Below, piece by piece: positions 17,073 through 28,494 of a DNA stretch of 52,448 nt. The notes below the pieces were generated by a model. It was not told the DNA's origin. It worked only from the letters and a program-made list of their open reading frames with translations, and made no database searches. The first letter of the stretch is position 1, and each line of letters begins with the position of its first letter. The position numbers were made by a program, and so were the translations under genes. This stretch comes from Candidatus Binatia bacterium (lineage in GTDB: Bacteria; Desulfobacterota; Binatia; UBA9968): contig DASXUF010000008.1 of assembly GCA_036504975.1 (NCBI GenBank), positions 1-52,448 of the forward strand. The letters run 5' to 3'.

Positions 17073-17091
17073 ATGAAAAGTTCGAGATGCT

Positions 17092-17673
17092 CTACTCGAT
17101 TTTATACGGCACCTGGATCGGGCCGTAGCCCTGCCAATATTTTTTATTCACCGGATCATATCTTCCCTGAAGGAAACCGCCGGCCTTCTCGGCGCGCACG
17201 ATGATGGCGACGGTGCGCTCCTCGCCGCTGGCCTCGGCGTGAATTTCCCACGGGCGGACGAGATCCACTTCTCCCTGACCGGCGCGGAGCTTGCTCACGC
17301 CGCGGATCTCCGCATAGTCCGGCTTCGACCCGTCGTCCATGCGCTGATACCGCTGGATCGTCTCCGTGCCGTCCAAGACTCCGTAAAGCGTCCAGTTGTG
17401 AGCGTGATCGTGAATCTGCGTTCGCGTGTGCGGCGCCTTCGTGAGTCCATTGACGACGAAGCCGAAATCGGGATCTTCGTAGAAAAGAAGGTTCTCCGCC
17501 CTTTCCTTGTGCGCGCACTCCGGCCAGTTCCTGGAAGATTCTCTTATCCCGTCGTCGGCCAAAAGCTCGCGCAGAAGCGGCGCGAGTTTTTCCCATCGCC
17601 GATCCAAATCTTTTTCTTCAGAAAATAATTGGCGAGTTGACGCGATGAATCGGCTAAAACCGGAGTCGGCCAT
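17092..17673 (-). CDS. Cupin-fold predicted metal-dependent enzyme
   Basis: A 193-residue cupin-like protein of the type related to cysteine dioxygenase. The metal motif is QIHDHAHNWTLYGVLDG, giving His ligands and a downstream Glu, with the later WEIHAEAS supplying the second-motif His. A helical N-terminal part of about 70 residues precedes the barrel. An oxygenase or isomerase on a small acid is plausible, but the substrate is unknown. It converges on the CapA-type gene with an 19-base gap. Confidence 0.75.
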   Translation of the reverse strand: MADSGFSRFIASTRQLFSEEKDLDRRWEKLAPLLRELLADDGIRESSRNWPECAHKERAENLLFYEDPDFGFVVNGLTKAPHTRTQIHDHAHNWTLYGVLDGTETIQRYQRMDDGSKPDYAEIRGVSKLRAGQGEVDLVRPWEIHAEASGEERTVAIIVRAEKAGGFLQGRYDPVNKKYWQGYGPIQVPYKIE

Positions 17674-17751
17674 AAGGACCTCCGAGCTGACTGGAGTCTC
17701 GAGCTCTGGATATTCTTAGCCTGCGCGTGATGCTCGGGTCAAGGTCTCTAA

Positions 17752-17837
17752 ATTTTCGATTTTGGATTTTAGAGATTAATCGAAAAACGGGTCAGCCAAA
17801 AAGAGAGGCTGATCAACCTCGGGCTGAAATCGAAAAT
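17752..17837. repeat. AT-rich inverted repeat downstream of ahcY
   Basis: ATTTTCGATTT (17752-17762) is repeated inverted as AAATCGAAAAT (17827-17837). A smaller hairpin, TCAGCC/GGCTGA, sits between them near 17792-17812. The element is markedly more AT-rich than neighbouring genes and lies 36 bases past the end of ahcY, so it may act in transcript ending for ahcY. Confidence 0.7.
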
Positions 17838-17872
17838 CTAAAATGGTGGGGGGCTCCCTGGATGCGCGAGGA

Positions 17873-20349
<2,477 letters not shown>

Positions 20350-20395
20350 TTAGCACACCTCCGGGGACCTTGCCGGAATAAAATCGAATCTCTCC

Positions 20396-20424
20396 CGTAT
20401 ATCGGAGAAACCGGCTGTAATCAA
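20396..20424 (-). promoter_or_regulatory. Sigma-70-type promoter for metK-ahcY
   Basis: Minus strand: -35 TTGATT (20424-20419), a 17-base spacer, and -10 TATACG (20401-20396). Transcription would begin near 20389, giving a leader of about 40 bases. That is too short for a known SAM riboswitch aptamer plus an expression platform. Confidence 0.55.
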
Positions 20425-20510
20425 CCCCGATTCTGATCTCATGATGATCAACCGATTCATGGACGCCCGCTCCGCGAAAATCTCGAATTGCGGTCAGGAT
20501 CAGGGCAAGC

Positions 20511-20786
20511 TTACTCGCTCTCGAAGAATTTCTTGTCGACGAGTTTTTCAACGGCGCGGAGAGCTTCCCCGGCCTGTTTTCCCTTGGCCTCGACGGCGAT
20601 CTCGCTGCCCTGCGTGGCGGCCAGGGTGAGCACGCCCATGATGCTCCGCCCGTCCACGGTCTGGCCGTCTTTGGAAATCGTGACCTCGGCGTCAAAACGA
20701 TTTATTGTCTGGACCAAAAGGGCGGCGGCGCGCGCGTGCAGGCCGAGCTTGTTCTTGATCGCGAGTTTTTTCACGAGCTTGTCCAT
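20511..20786 (-). CDS. ptsH: HPr-like phosphocarrier protein (NPr type)
   Basis: A 91-residue HPr-fold protein. The phospho-acceptor site is GLHARAA with H17, and the regulatory serine region is SIMGVL with S48; both sites are intact. It is the last gene of the rpoN-hpf-ptsN-rapZ-ptsH set, 4 bases after rapZ, the usual place for NPr of the nitrogen-related PTS. It would pass phosphate from an EI enzyme (not in the window) to PtsN. Confidence 0.92.
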   Translation of the reverse strand: MDKLVKKLAIKNKLGLHARAAALLVQTINRFDAEVTISKDGQTVDGRSIMGVLTLAATQGSEIAVEAKGKQAGEALRAVEKLVDKKFFESE

Positions 20787-20790
20787 CGCT

Positions 20791-21657
20791 TCATTTGTCG
20801 ATGTCGCGGTGCTTCACGTGGATGCGAAATTGCTCTCCGTCGAGCCTCTTTTTTAGTTCCTCTACCAAGACCACGGAGCGGTGTCTTCCGCCGGTGCAGC
20901 CGAGGGCGAGCGTCAGGCTGCTCTTTCCCTCGCGCACGTATTGCGGCAGGGTAAATTCCAGCAGGGCATAAAGCCGGTCGAGAAAAACGTGCGTCTCATC
21001 CAGTTTGAGAACATACTCTGCGACGTCGGGTTCCAGTCCCTTTTTTTCCCTCAGCTCATGGACGAAAAACGGGTTGGGGAGAAAGCGTACGTCGAGGATC
21101 ATGTCCGCGTCGGGCGGGATGCCGTACTTGTAGCCGAAGGAGGTAAGAAACAGGTTCATTCGGCGCGGGCTCACGCTCTGGCTGAACTGCTCTTCGACCT
21201 CTTTTTTAAGCTCGTGCACGTTCAGTTGGCTCGTGTCGATGACTTTGTCGGCCAAGGCGCGCATCCCCTCCATGGCTTTGCGCTCGCGGGCGATTCCCTC
21301 CTGTACCGGGCCGTCGCCGGCCAGCGGATGCGGCCGGCGCGTCTCGCTGAAGCGGCGCAGCAGCACGTCGTCGGAAGCGTCCAGATACAAAACCTCCACG
21401 TGGTGTCCGACGCTGCGGAGTCCGGTCAGGACTTCGGGCCAGGATTGCAGGAATTGACCGGCGCGGAGATCCACGCCCAAGGCGATCCGGCTGATGCCCT
21501 CGCCGTAACCGCGGCAAAGTTCGATGAACCTGGGGATCAGGGCGACGGGAAGGTTGTCGATGCAGAAGAAGCCTCGGTCTTCGAGCGCGCGGATCGCCAC
21601 GCTCTTTCCCGAGCCCGAGAGCCCGGTCACGACGACGATATCCAAACTGTCGATCAT
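20791..21657 (-). CDS. rapZ: RNase adapter / nucleotide-binding protein RapZ
   Basis: A 288-residue protein with P-loop GLSGSGKS (12-19), the DNLPVALIPRFIEL segment, FLTSFGYKYGIPPDADMILDVRFLPNP and the C-terminal ALGCTGGRHRSVVL. In E. coli RapZ controls glmS mRNA through the small RNA GlmZ; in other bacteria it binds UDP-GlcNAc-type signals. It belongs to the rpoN neighbourhood as in many proteobacteria, linking cell-envelope precursor supply with the PTS-Ntr genes. Confidence 0.94.
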   Translation of the reverse strand: MIDSLDIVVVTGLSGSGKSVAIRALEDRGFFCIDNLPVALIPRFIELCRGYGEGISRIALGVDLRAGQFLQSWPEVLTGLRSVGHHVEVLYLDASDDVLLRRFSETRRPHPLAGDGPVQEGIARERKAMEGMRALADKVIDTSQLNVHELKKEVEEQFSQSVSPRRMNLFLTSFGYKYGIPPDADMILDVRFLPNPFFVHELREKKGLEPDVAEYVLKLDETHVFLDRLYALLEFTLPQYVREGKSSLTLALGCTGGRHRSVVLVEELKKRLDGEQFRIHVKHRDIDK

Positions 21658-21664
21658 AAAAACA

Positions 21665-21748
21665 AGCTATCAGCCGTCAGCTTTCAGCGATCAGCTAAGG
21701 AAAAAACGGAAACTCTCTATCCGGGCTGACGGCTGATTGCTGACAGCT
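21665..21748. repeat. Palindrome made of iterated ATCAGC/GTCAGC words
   Basis: The rapZ-ptsN spacer is occupied by repeated TCAGC words on the left and the complementary GCTGA words on the right. ATCAGCCGTCAGC (21669-21681) pairs perfectly with GCTGACGGCTGAT (21725-21737). It forms a long hairpin inside an otherwise tightly packed operon. Confidence 0.8.
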
Positions 21749-21754
21749 TCCCGG

Positions 21755-22216
21755 CTAAAATTTCCGATCTTCCTCGACGATCACGGCAAAGATCTCTTCT
21801 TGCGTCTTTCCCTCCATGAGCCGGACGCGAAAGGAGCTGTCTTTCAACAGGCGCGAGATTCGCGCCAGCGCCTTCAAATGGTCCGCCGCCGAGTCTTCCG
21901 GCGCGATCAGGACGAAAAAGAGATGGGTCGGGCCGCCGTCCAAAGAATCGAAATTAACGCCCTGAACGCTCCGGGCAAAAATTCCGGTGACTTGCCGAAT
22001 GCCGGGCACTTTCCCATGAGGGATCGCCACGCCTTCGCCGATGGCCGTGCTGCTGATCTTCTCTCTTTCCAGCAAGGTGTCGAACAGGCTCCGGGCATCC
22101 AAAGCGCGGTCCAAGGAGGCCAGGCAATCGGCCATTTCTTTAAGCACTGACCTCTTGTCCTTTCCCTTGAGGTCCGGGATGATCCTCGCCGCAGCCAAAA
22201 AATCGGTGATCTTCAA
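21755..22216 (-). CDS. ptsN: PTS EIIA-Ntr-type regulatory protein PtsN
   Basis: A 153-residue EIIA domain of the mannitol/fructose class with phospho-acceptor H67 in GEGVAIPHGKVPG. Typical companions ISSTAIGEG and FFVLIAPEDSAADHLKAL are present. PtsN is a regulator rather than a sugar transporter; its phosphorylation state affects potassium and nitrogen responses in E. coli. The start overlaps the hpf stop by 4 bases. Confidence 0.93.
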   Translation of the reverse strand: MKITDFLAAARIIPDLKGKDKRSVLKEMADCLASLDRALDARSLFDTLLEREKISSTAIGEGVAIPHGKVPGIRQVTGIFARSVQGVNFDSLDGGPTHLFFVLIAPEDSAADHLKALARISRLLKDSSFRVRLMEGKTQEEIFAVIVEEDRKF

Positions 22217-22530
22217 GTTTTTACCCTTCTTCTTTTGAGTCTGGTCTTGGTTTTATATTTTCGAATCTGCTGCTCGATCTTGTCCAGCAACAGATCGATC
22301 GCGGAATAAAGGTCGGCGGTCTCTTCGCGCCCGTGAATCGTCATGCCGCGCGCCTGGATCGTGACTTCCGCCAGTTGCCGCTCGCGCGAGTCCACGGAAA
22401 GGACGACGTGGGCTTCCAGGGGCCGGTCGAAATATTTGCCGATCTTGTGGAGCTTCTCCTCCGCGTAATGTTTCAGCGCATCCGTCGGCCGCGTGTGGCG
22501 GAAGGTGACGGAAACTTTGACGTCGGTCAT
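22213..22530 (-). CDS. hpf: Ribosome hibernation promoting factor (HPF/RaiA family)
   Basis: A 105-residue short-form HPF: VSVTFRHTRPTDALKHYAEEKLHKIGKYF, then VTIQARGMTIHGREETADLYSAIDLLLDKIEQQIRKYK, with a basic C-terminal tail. It dimerises or inactivates ribosomes in stationary phase. The ATG at 22530 is used; a GTG at 22542 would add four residues. It sits between rpoN (17 bases upstream) and ptsN (overlapping), its standard position. Confidence 0.93.
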   Translation of the reverse strand: MTDVKVSVTFRHTRPTDALKHYAEEKLHKIGKYFDRPLEAHVVLSVDSRERQLAEVTIQARGMTIHGREETADLYSAIDLLLDKIEQQIRKYKTKTRLKRRRVKT

Positions 22531-22547
22531 GGATAGCTTCACTCGCG

Positions 22548-24014
22548 CTATTTGCGCAAATAAGGCTGCCGCCGCCGGGAAGAAGGAAGGATGCCCATCG
22601 CCTCGCGGTACTTAGCCACCGTCCGCCGGGCGATGCCGATCGCGTCGTCGCTCAGAAGCTTGGCGATATGCTGATCGCTGAAGGGCCTTTTCGGATCTTC
22701 CGTGGAGATGATGCCGCGGATCTTGTCCTTGACGCTCTCGGCGGCGATGTCTTCCCCGTTGCCCGATCGGAGGCCGCTTTGGAAAAAATATTTCAGCTCG
22801 AAGAGGCCGTGCGGCGTGTGCACGTACTTGTTGGCCGTCGCCCGGCTGACGGTGGACTCGTGCATGCCGATGTCCTCGGCCACGTCTTTCAGCACCATGG
22901 GCCGGAGCTGGCTGACTCCCGTCTCCAAAAACTCCCGCTGGAATTTAAAAATGCTCTCGGTCACGCGATAGAGCGTCTGCTGGCGCTGGTGGATGCTCTT
23001 GATCAGCCACGTGGCCGCGCGCACTTTTTCTTGCAGGTATTGCCGCGCCTTTTCTTCTTCCGCTCCCTGCTGCCCGGCGAGACGCCGGTAGAAGGAGCTG
23101 ACCCTGAGGCGCGGCAGCCCTTCGTCGTTGAGAAATATTTTCCATTCGTCGCCGATCTTTTCCACCGAGACGTCGGGGATGATCGTGCGAATCTCTTCTT
23201 CGTCGAAGCCGCGCGCAGGACGCGGCTCGAGTGAGGCGATCACTTGAGACGCCGCCACGATGTCGTCCACGGTGATGCCGAGCTCGCGCGCGAGTTTTTC
23301 GAAGCGTCTATTTTCGAGCTGCGCCAGGTGGTCCGAGACGATCCGCGCCGCCAGGCTATCGCCCAGGCCCAGGTTCTGGAGCTGGATCAACAGGCATTCT
23401 CTCAAGTCGCGCGCAGCCACGCCCGGAGGATCGAAGAGCTGGATCTTTTTGAGCACGGCCTCCGCCGTTTCCGGCGCGCCGCCGGTCGCATGGCAGGCTT
23501 CTTCGAGCGAAAGCGCGAGGTAGCCGTTCTCCGCCAGGTTTCCGATCATGTAAAGGCCGATCTTTTCTTCGTCCCCGGAGAGACGCGACATGCGCAATTG
23601 CCAGACCAGATGGTCTTCGAGCGAGGTCTTTTTCGTGAGCGTATTTTCCCACGAAGGCGGGCCTTCGTCCTCGTCGCCGCCCGACTCCGCCGTCAACGAG
23701 CCGTGGAGGGAGTTGGAGTGAGTATCGAGATAGTCCTGCCAGTCCATCGTTCCGATCTTGTCCGCGGCCGTCGGCTCGCGCGCCCGCTCGACCGGCTCGA
23801 TTCTGTCCGGGAGATCTTCTTCGGGTTTGGCGGAGGGAGTTTCCGGCTCGCCGGCGGGACTCTCCTCCAGCGTCGGATTTTCCTGCAGCTCTTGAGAGAC
23901 CAGTTCCTCTAGCTCGACGCGCGAAAGTTGCAGCAGCTTGATCGCCTGCTGCAACTGGGGGGTCATGACCAGTTGCTGCGCGAGTCTTTGGACCTGCCTG
24001 ATCTCCAGCGCCAT
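22548..24014 (-). CDS. rpoN: RNA polymerase sigma-54 factor RpoN
   Basis: A 488-residue sigma-54. The activator-responsive region I is at the N terminus (QRLAQQLVMTPQLQQAIKLL). The acidic region II follows (about 60-110). The core-binding region contains LTKKTSLEDHLVWQL, the HTH region DVAEDIGMHESTVSRA, and the RpoN box ARRTVAKYRE (462-471) that reads the -24 element. It starts 2 bases after lptB. A matching -24/-12 promoter and a GAFTGA activator are also in this window, around 46.9-48.5 kb. Confidence 0.97.
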   Translation of the reverse strand: MALEIRQVQRLAQQLVMTPQLQQAIKLLQLSRVELEELVSQELQENPTLEESPAGEPETPSAKPEEDLPDRIEPVERAREPTAADKIGTMDWQDYLDTHSNSLHGSLTAESGGDEDEGPPSWENTLTKKTSLEDHLVWQLRMSRLSGDEEKIGLYMIGNLAENGYLALSLEEACHATGGAPETAEAVLKKIQLFDPPGVAARDLRECLLIQLQNLGLGDSLAARIVSDHLAQLENRRFEKLARELGITVDDIVAASQVIASLEPRPARGFDEEEIRTIIPDVSVEKIGDEWKIFLNDEGLPRLRVSSFYRRLAGQQGAEEEKARQYLQEKVRAATWLIKSIHQRQQTLYRVTESIFKFQREFLETGVSQLRPMVLKDVAEDIGMHESTVSRATANKYVHTPHGLFELKYFFQSGLRSGNGEDIAAESVKDKIRGIISTEDPKRPFSDQHIAKLLSDDAIGIARRTVAKYREAMGILPSSRRRQPYLRK

Positions 24015-24016
24015 GA

Positions 24017-24739
24017 TCAGAGCCTGAACCCTTCACCGAGATAAACCTGGCGCGCCTTGGGGCTGGTGGCGATCGTCTGCGGATTGCCTTCTTCCAACAC
24101 CTGCCCTTCGTTGATGATGTAGGCGCGGTCGCAGATCCCCAACGTCTCGCGCACATTATGATCGGTGATCAACACGCCGATGCCGCTATTGGTGAGCTTG
24201 CGGACGATCTTCTGGATCTCGGCGACGGCGATCGGATCGATGCCGGTGAACGGCTCGTCCAGCAGGATGAAAAACGGCGACAGGACGAGCGCCCGGGCGA
24301 TCTCCACCCGGCGCCGCTCGCCTCCGGAAAGCGTCACGGCCTTCTGCTTGGCCAGCTCAGAGACGCCGAGCATCCGCATGAGCCGCTCGGCGCGCTCGCT
24401 TTGCTCGGCTTCGCTCAAGTCCAGGGTTTCGAGAATCGCGAGAATATTTTCCTCCACGGTGAGACGGCGAAAGACGGAGGACTCCTGAGGCAAATAGCTG
24501 AGCCCCGCCCGGGCGCGTTGATAGATCGGCATGGCCGTCAGGTCTTCGCCGTTCAAGCTGACTTTCCCCTCGTCCGGATGAACCAGCCCGACCATCATGT
24601 GAAAGGTCGTGGTCTTGCCGGCGCCGTTGGGCCCCAAAAGTCCGACCACCTCGCCGCCGTTCACTTCCAGGCTCACCCGGTCGACCACCCGCCGGCCGGT
24701 GTAGGTTTTCGTCACGTCTTTCGCTTGAAGCTGGCTCAT
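24017..24739 (-). CDS. lptB: LPS export ABC ATPase LptB
   Basis: A 240-residue cytoplasmic ATPase powering LPS extraction from the inner membrane with LptF/LptG. It has Walker A GPNGAGKT (36-43), signature [15 protein letters not shown], Walker [14 protein letters not shown] and the LptB-typical [18 protein letters not shown]. It overlaps lptA by 4 bases. The lptFG genes are not in the window, as is usual. Confidence 0.96.
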   Translation of the reverse strand: MSQLQAKDVTKTYTGRRVVDRVSLEVNGGEVVGLLGPNGAGKTTTFHMMVGLVHPDEGKVSLNGEDLTAMPIYQRARAGLSYLPQESSVFRRLTVEENILAILETLDLSEAEQSERAERLMRMLGVSELAKQKAVTLSGGERRRVEIARALVLSPFFILLDEPFTGIDPIAVAEIQKIVRKLTNSGIGVLITDHNVRETLGICDRAYIINEGQVLEEGNPQTIATSPKARQVYLGEGFRL

Positions 24740-25347
24740 TTTTCTTTTTTCGGCTCGCTGCCGTCTTTTTGCTGCTGCAGCTCATCGGGGAAAATCGTCG
24801 CCTTGACTCGGTTGGCTTTTCCACTTTCGACGATGGCGCGGTCCTCAACCATGAAGTAAATGATGCGCTCTCCCGAGATCTCGCTGTTTCCCTGGCGCAT
24901 CATGGGATTGCCGGTCATCGTAATGGTCTGGGCGACGCCGTCGAAAACCGCCTTGGTGCCGGTGGCTACCCGTTCTCCCCGCGTTACCTGTACCAGCTTT
25001 CCCTCGGCGATCGCCTCCTTCATCGACTGCAGGTCGGAATCGAAGTATGTGGTCAGCTTGTCGCTCCTCATAGTCATGTCGTCCTGAACCACGACCACCC
25101 GGCCAATGTAGATCAGAACGTTCTTCTGCCGATCCATTTCCATCCGATCGGAACTGACGAAGATGGGCTTTTGCTTGGCGGCGTTGTCCCCGCCTGATGA
25201 GGGTTTCTTTTTCGCCCCCGCCTTGGTTGTGGGCGCCGCCTCTCCCGCGTCTCCCGGCGATTGGATGCCTGCAAAAAGCAAACAGGCCGCCAACCCCGCT
25301 CCGCCCATCCGTCGGCGCCATGCCCGATCAGCCTGGTTTCTTTTCAT
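24736..25347 (-). CDS. lptA: LPS transport periplasmic protein LptA
   Basis: A 203-residue exported protein with a basic N-terminal region and hydrophobic signal ([14 protein letters not shown]). The OstA/LptA beta-jellyroll repeats are visible: [60 protein letters not shown] and [18 protein letters not shown]. It forms the periplasmic bridge for LPS. The start overlaps lptC by 20 bases. The C-terminal tail is lysine-rich. Confidence 0.92.
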   Translation of the reverse strand: MKRNQADRAWRRRMGGAGLAACLLFAGIQSPGDAGEAAPTTKAGAKKKPSSGGDNAAKQKPIFVSSDRMEMDRQKNVLIYIGRVVVVQDDMTMRSDKLTTYFDSDLQSMKEAIAEGKLVQVTRGERVATGTKAVFDGVAQTITMTGNPMMRQGNSEISGERIIYFMVEDRAIVESGKANRVKATIFPDELQQQKDGSEPKKEK

Positions 25348-25963
25348 TCGGCTTTCCCTTCAATTTTTGTAGCTTGTCAGGCTCGACTTTGGTTTTCACG
25401 TCTCTATTCAAGCGCATCTTCTCGTCGTCCAGGCTGACTTCCATGTGCGAGCCGTCCAACTCCATGCCAGCGCCTCTGACGCTTACCCGTCCCGGCAGGA
25501 GCATTTGGTTGGTGTTCTTGAAATAGAGAATCTCGCCCGTTTTCAAGACGTATCCGCGAAAGTTGACTTCCACCTCGCCGAGGAGTTGCGCCTTCTGCAT
25601 GTCTCCCTGGCCTTCCTCGATCCAGAGGGTTCCATTTTCTCCGGTAGCCTCCACGGTGCTATCGTCCTTCTGATAAAAAAATATGCGCGGTTTTTTCAGT
25701 ACCAATTGCCCTTCTGCTTTGAGGTATCTCGCTTCCTCGCCGAAGACTTCCCAAACTTTTCTCTCGCCATCGACCTGAGCCCGATGAAAATCCTTGATCT
25801 GAAGAGCGGCGTCCGGCATGTACTGGAGCGCGGTTTTTACCGCCTTTTCCCTGATCGACTTCTTCTTCCCCTGCCAGATGCTCTCGCCGACCTTGAAAGT
25901 CACTCCGCCTAATATAGCGGAGATCGCGATCAGGAGGATCATCCTCATCTTGCGACGATTCAT
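25328..25963 (-). CDS. lptC: LPS export protein LptC
   Basis: A 211-residue protein with a single N-terminal membrane anchor (MILLIAISAILGGVTF) and a periplasmic LptC domain (EATGENGTLWIEEGQGDMQKAQLLGEVEVNF, then LKTGEILYFKNTNQMLLPGRVSV). The ATG at 25963 (MNRRKMRM) is taken as start because it puts the charged residues just before the anchor; the frame is open for nine more codons. It passes LPS from LptBFG to LptA. Confidence 0.88.
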   Translation of the reverse strand: MNRRKMRMILLIAISAILGGVTFKVGESIWQGKKKSIREKAVKTALQYMPDAALQIKDFHRAQVDGERKVWEVFGEEARYLKAEGQLVLKKPRIFFYQKDDSTVEATGENGTLWIEEGQGDMQKAQLLGEVEVNFRGYVLKTGEILYFKNTNQMLLPGRVSVRGAGMELDGSHMEVSLDDEKMRLNRDVKTKVEPDKLQKLKGKPNEKKPG

Positions 25964-26067
25964 AGGCGTCCCAGCAGGGCAAAATACCATCTTTCAAAAG
26001 AGCTGTAAAGACGACGGGCACGGAAATTGCTAGAAATTGCTTGATTGTTCCTGGAGATGCGCGAATT

Positions 26068-26607
26068 TCAGGCGAGATAATACTTTCTGGACACTCTAAC
26101 CCACTTCCGTTGGGCTTTTAACAACAGCTCGGCCACTTCTCTTGCCGCTCCTTTTCCTCCAGACGCGCGAGTGACGTAATCGGTCATCGGCTTAAGGCCC
26201 GGCCAGCAGTCATTAACTGTTATCGCCATGCCAACCCTTCTGAGGAGCGGCAGATCCACCAAGTCATCGCCGACATAGGCGATCTCGTAGTCTGAAAAAT
26301 CGGTGTCGCGTTTGATCTTCTCATAGGCGGCGAGTTTGTCGTCGGCCCGTAGGTAGAGCAGTTCGATGCCGAGATCCTTGGCGCGATGCCTGACCGCGGC
26401 CGACGAGCGGCCGGAAATGATTCCGACCTTAACGCCCGCGCGTTGGAGCAGGCGAATTCCCTGGCCGTCGCGGACGTCGAATGATTTGATCTCATTCCCG
26501 CGGTGATCCATCACGATCCTGCCGTCGGTCAAAACTCCGTCAACGTCGAGCAAGAGGAGTTTTATCCTCAGGGCTTTCTTGCGGACTCGTGCGGGAATGC
26601 GTTGCAC
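26068..26607 (-). CDS. kdsC: KDO 8-phosphate phosphatase KdsC
   Basis: A 179-residue HAD phosphatase without cap, forming tetramers, that releases KDO from KDO-8-phosphate. The HAD nucleophile motif is LLLDVDGVLTDG (D21, D23), motif II GIISGRSS and motif IV YVGDDLVDLPLLRRVG. The gene starts with GTG at 26607, 6 bases after the kdsD stop. The 104-base gap to lptC downstream shows no other gene. Confidence 0.94.
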   Translation of the reverse strand: MQRIPARVRKKALRIKLLLLDVDGVLTDGRIVMDHRGNEIKSFDVRDGQGIRLLQRAGVKVGIISGRSSAAVRHRAKDLGIELLYLRADDKLAAYEKIKRDTDFSDYEIAYVGDDLVDLPLLRRVGMAITVNDCWPGLKPMTDYVTRASGGKGAAREVAELLLKAQRKWVRVSRKYYLA

Positions 26608-26613
26608 TGGAGA

Positions 26614-27603
26614 TCAGGCGATGCCGGCCTTCAAGAGGTCGTGCAGGTGCAAGATGCCCACCGGCTTGGTGTCGCCCTGCTTCTCGACGACGAAAAGGGA
26701 AGTGATGGGACTCGGGATATTCTCCTCCATCATGGAGAGGGCCTCCGCCGCGAGGGTATTCTTCTCGATCGAGCGCGGCTGGCGGCTCATGACCTCCCCG
26801 GCGGTTTGGCTGAGCAGTCCATCGCCGTGCGCCTGCAGTCCGCGGCGGAGGTCGCCGTCGGTGATAGCCCCGATTAGATTGCCGCGCTCGTCGGTGACTC
26901 CGGTTACACCCAGCCGCTTGGAAGTGATGACCAATATGGCTTCCTTCATCCGAGTCTTCCGGTCGACCAGCGGCAAGTCGGCGTCGCGATGCATCAGATC
27001 TTCCACCCGCAGCAGCAGCTTGCGCCCGAGCGTCCCGCCCGGATGCCTGAGGGCGAAGTCGTCCTCTTTGAAGCCCTTTTTTTCGAGCAGCACGACCGCT
27101 AACGCGTCACCCAGCGCCAGCGCCGCGGTGGTGCTGGTCGTCGGCGAGAGCCCCATCGGGCAAGCTTCCTCTTTGACGCCGGCGTTGAGCACGACGTCGG
27201 CCGCAGTCGAGAGATTGGAGCCGGCATTGCCGGTCATGGCGATCAGCTTCACGCCCAGCCGCTTGACGATGGGAACAAACTTGAGAATCTCTTCCGTCTC
27301 GCCGCTGTTGGAAACGGCCAGAACGACGTCCCCCTTGTTGATCATTCCCATGTCGCCGTGATTGGCGTCGCCGGCGTGGAGAAACAGCGACGGCGTCCCC
27401 GTGCTCGAAAGCGTGGCGGAGATCTTGCGGCAGATAAGGCCCGATTTCCCGAGGCCCGTAACCACGACTTTTCCCTTGCAGTGATAAAGCAGATCCACCG
27501 CGCGGACGAAGTTTTCGTCGAGCCGGTCGACGAGCGACAGGATGCCCCGCGCCTCGATGTCGAGCACGGCGCGCGCTCGCTTCAGCGTCTTACCGGAATC
27601 CAT
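26614..27603 (-). CDS. kdsD: Arabinose-5-phosphate isomerase KdsD
   Basis: A 329-residue enzyme that turns ribulose-5-phosphate into arabinose-5-phosphate, the first KDO precursor. It has an SIS domain (VVVTGLGKSGLICRK; AVSNSGETEEIL; LSPTTSTTAALALGDALAV; HPGGTLGRKLL) followed by two CBS domains (VEDLMHRDADLPLV and AGEVMSRQPRSIEKN). Full-length architecture. Start is 1 base from the kdsA stop. Confidence 0.95.
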   Translation of the reverse strand: MDSGKTLKRARAVLDIEARGILSLVDRLDENFVRAVDLLYHCKGKVVVTGLGKSGLICRKISATLSSTGTPSLFLHAGDANHGDMGMINKGDVVLAVSNSGETEEILKFVPIVKRLGVKLIAMTGNAGSNLSTAADVVLNAGVKEEACPMGLSPTTSTTAALALGDALAVVLLEKKGFKEDDFALRHPGGTLGRKLLLRVEDLMHRDADLPLVDRKTRMKEAILVITSKRLGVTGVTDERGNLIGAITDGDLRRGLQAHGDGLLSQTAGEVMSRQPRSIEKNTLAAEALSMMEENIPSPITSLFVVEKQGDTKPVGILHLHDLLKAGIA

Positions 27604-27604
27604 A

Positions 27605-28432
27605 CTAATTTCGTTTCGCCAGTTGGTCGATCTCTTTCACCCGCTTGAGCAGCTCTTCCAATTCATTGAGCGGCAGCGAATTGGGCCCGTCGCTGAGCGC
27701 CTTGTCGGGGTTCTCGTGGACTTCCATGAACAGCGCGTCGATACCGACTGCGACGGCGGCCTTGGCGAGCGCCGAAATATAACGGCGCTCGCCGCCCGAG
27801 GCTTGACCCAACCCGCCGGGAAGCTGCAGGCTGTGCGTGGCGTCGAAGACGACGGGATAGCCCAGCTCGCCCAACACCACCAGCGAGCGCATATCCGAGA
27901 CCAAATTGTTATAGCCGAAAGAGACGCCGCGCTCGGTCACCATGACCCGTTCGTTTCCGGACGAGACGATCTTTTCGACGATGTTGCCGACGTCCCATGG
28001 CGCCAGGAACTGTCCCTTCTTTACGTTCACGATCTTGCCCGACTGCGCCACGGCGACGACGAAATCGGTCTGGCGGCAGAGAAGGGCGGGAATCTGGAGC
28101 ACGTCGACGGAATCCTTTGCCAGATCGACTTGTTCTTTTTCATGCACGTCGGTGAGAACGGGGACGCCGATCTCCTGCCGCACTTTGGCGAGGATGCCGA
28201 GCCCTTCTTCGACCCCCGGTCCGCGGAAAGAAAACAGCGAAGTGCGATTGGCCTTATCATAGGAGGATTTGAAGATGAAGGGCATGCCGACTCGATCGGC
28301 CGCTTGCTTGATGAAGGCGGCGTGCCTCATGGCCGAATCGACGCTCTCGATCACGCACGGCCCGGCGATCAGCGCCAGCGGCCGCCCGCCGCCGATCTCG
28401 AATCCGCCGATTTTTATTTTTTTGGCAGCCAT
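27605..28432 (-). CDS. kdsA: KDO 8-phosphate synthase KdsA
   Basis: A 275-residue TIM-barrel aldolase condensing phosphoenolpyruvate with arabinose-5-phosphate. Typical segments are LALIAGPCVIES, FKSSYDKANRTS, GVPVLTDVHE, DVLQIPALLCRQTDFV, VKKGQFLAPWDV, TERGVSFGYNNLVSDMRSL and VFDATHSLQLPGG. The Asn in KANRTS suggests the metal-free class. A palindrome separates it from pyrG. Confidence 0.96.
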   Translation of the reverse strand: MAAKKIKIGGFEIGGGRPLALIAGPCVIESVDSAMRHAAFIKQAADRVGMPFIFKSSYDKANRTSLFSFRGPGVEEGLGILAKVRQEIGVPVLTDVHEKEQVDLAKDSVDVLQIPALLCRQTDFVVAVAQSGKIVNVKKGQFLAPWDVGNIVEKIVSSGNERVMVTERGVSFGYNNLVSDMRSLVVLGELGYPVVFDATHSLQLPGGLGQASGGERRYISALAKAAVAVGIDALFMEVHENPDKALSDGPNSLPLNELEELLKRVKEIDQLAKRN

Positions 28433-28494
28433 CGTGAGGAGCTAGTAAAACACCGGCAGGCGCAGAATGCAAATTTTCATGTCTAAGGCGTATT

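Noticed and set aside
20350-20510. SAM or SAH riboswitch upstream of metK
   Set aside because: The likely transcript leader is only about 40 bases, and no aptamer-like pairing was found. The promoter and a plain ribosome site explain the region.
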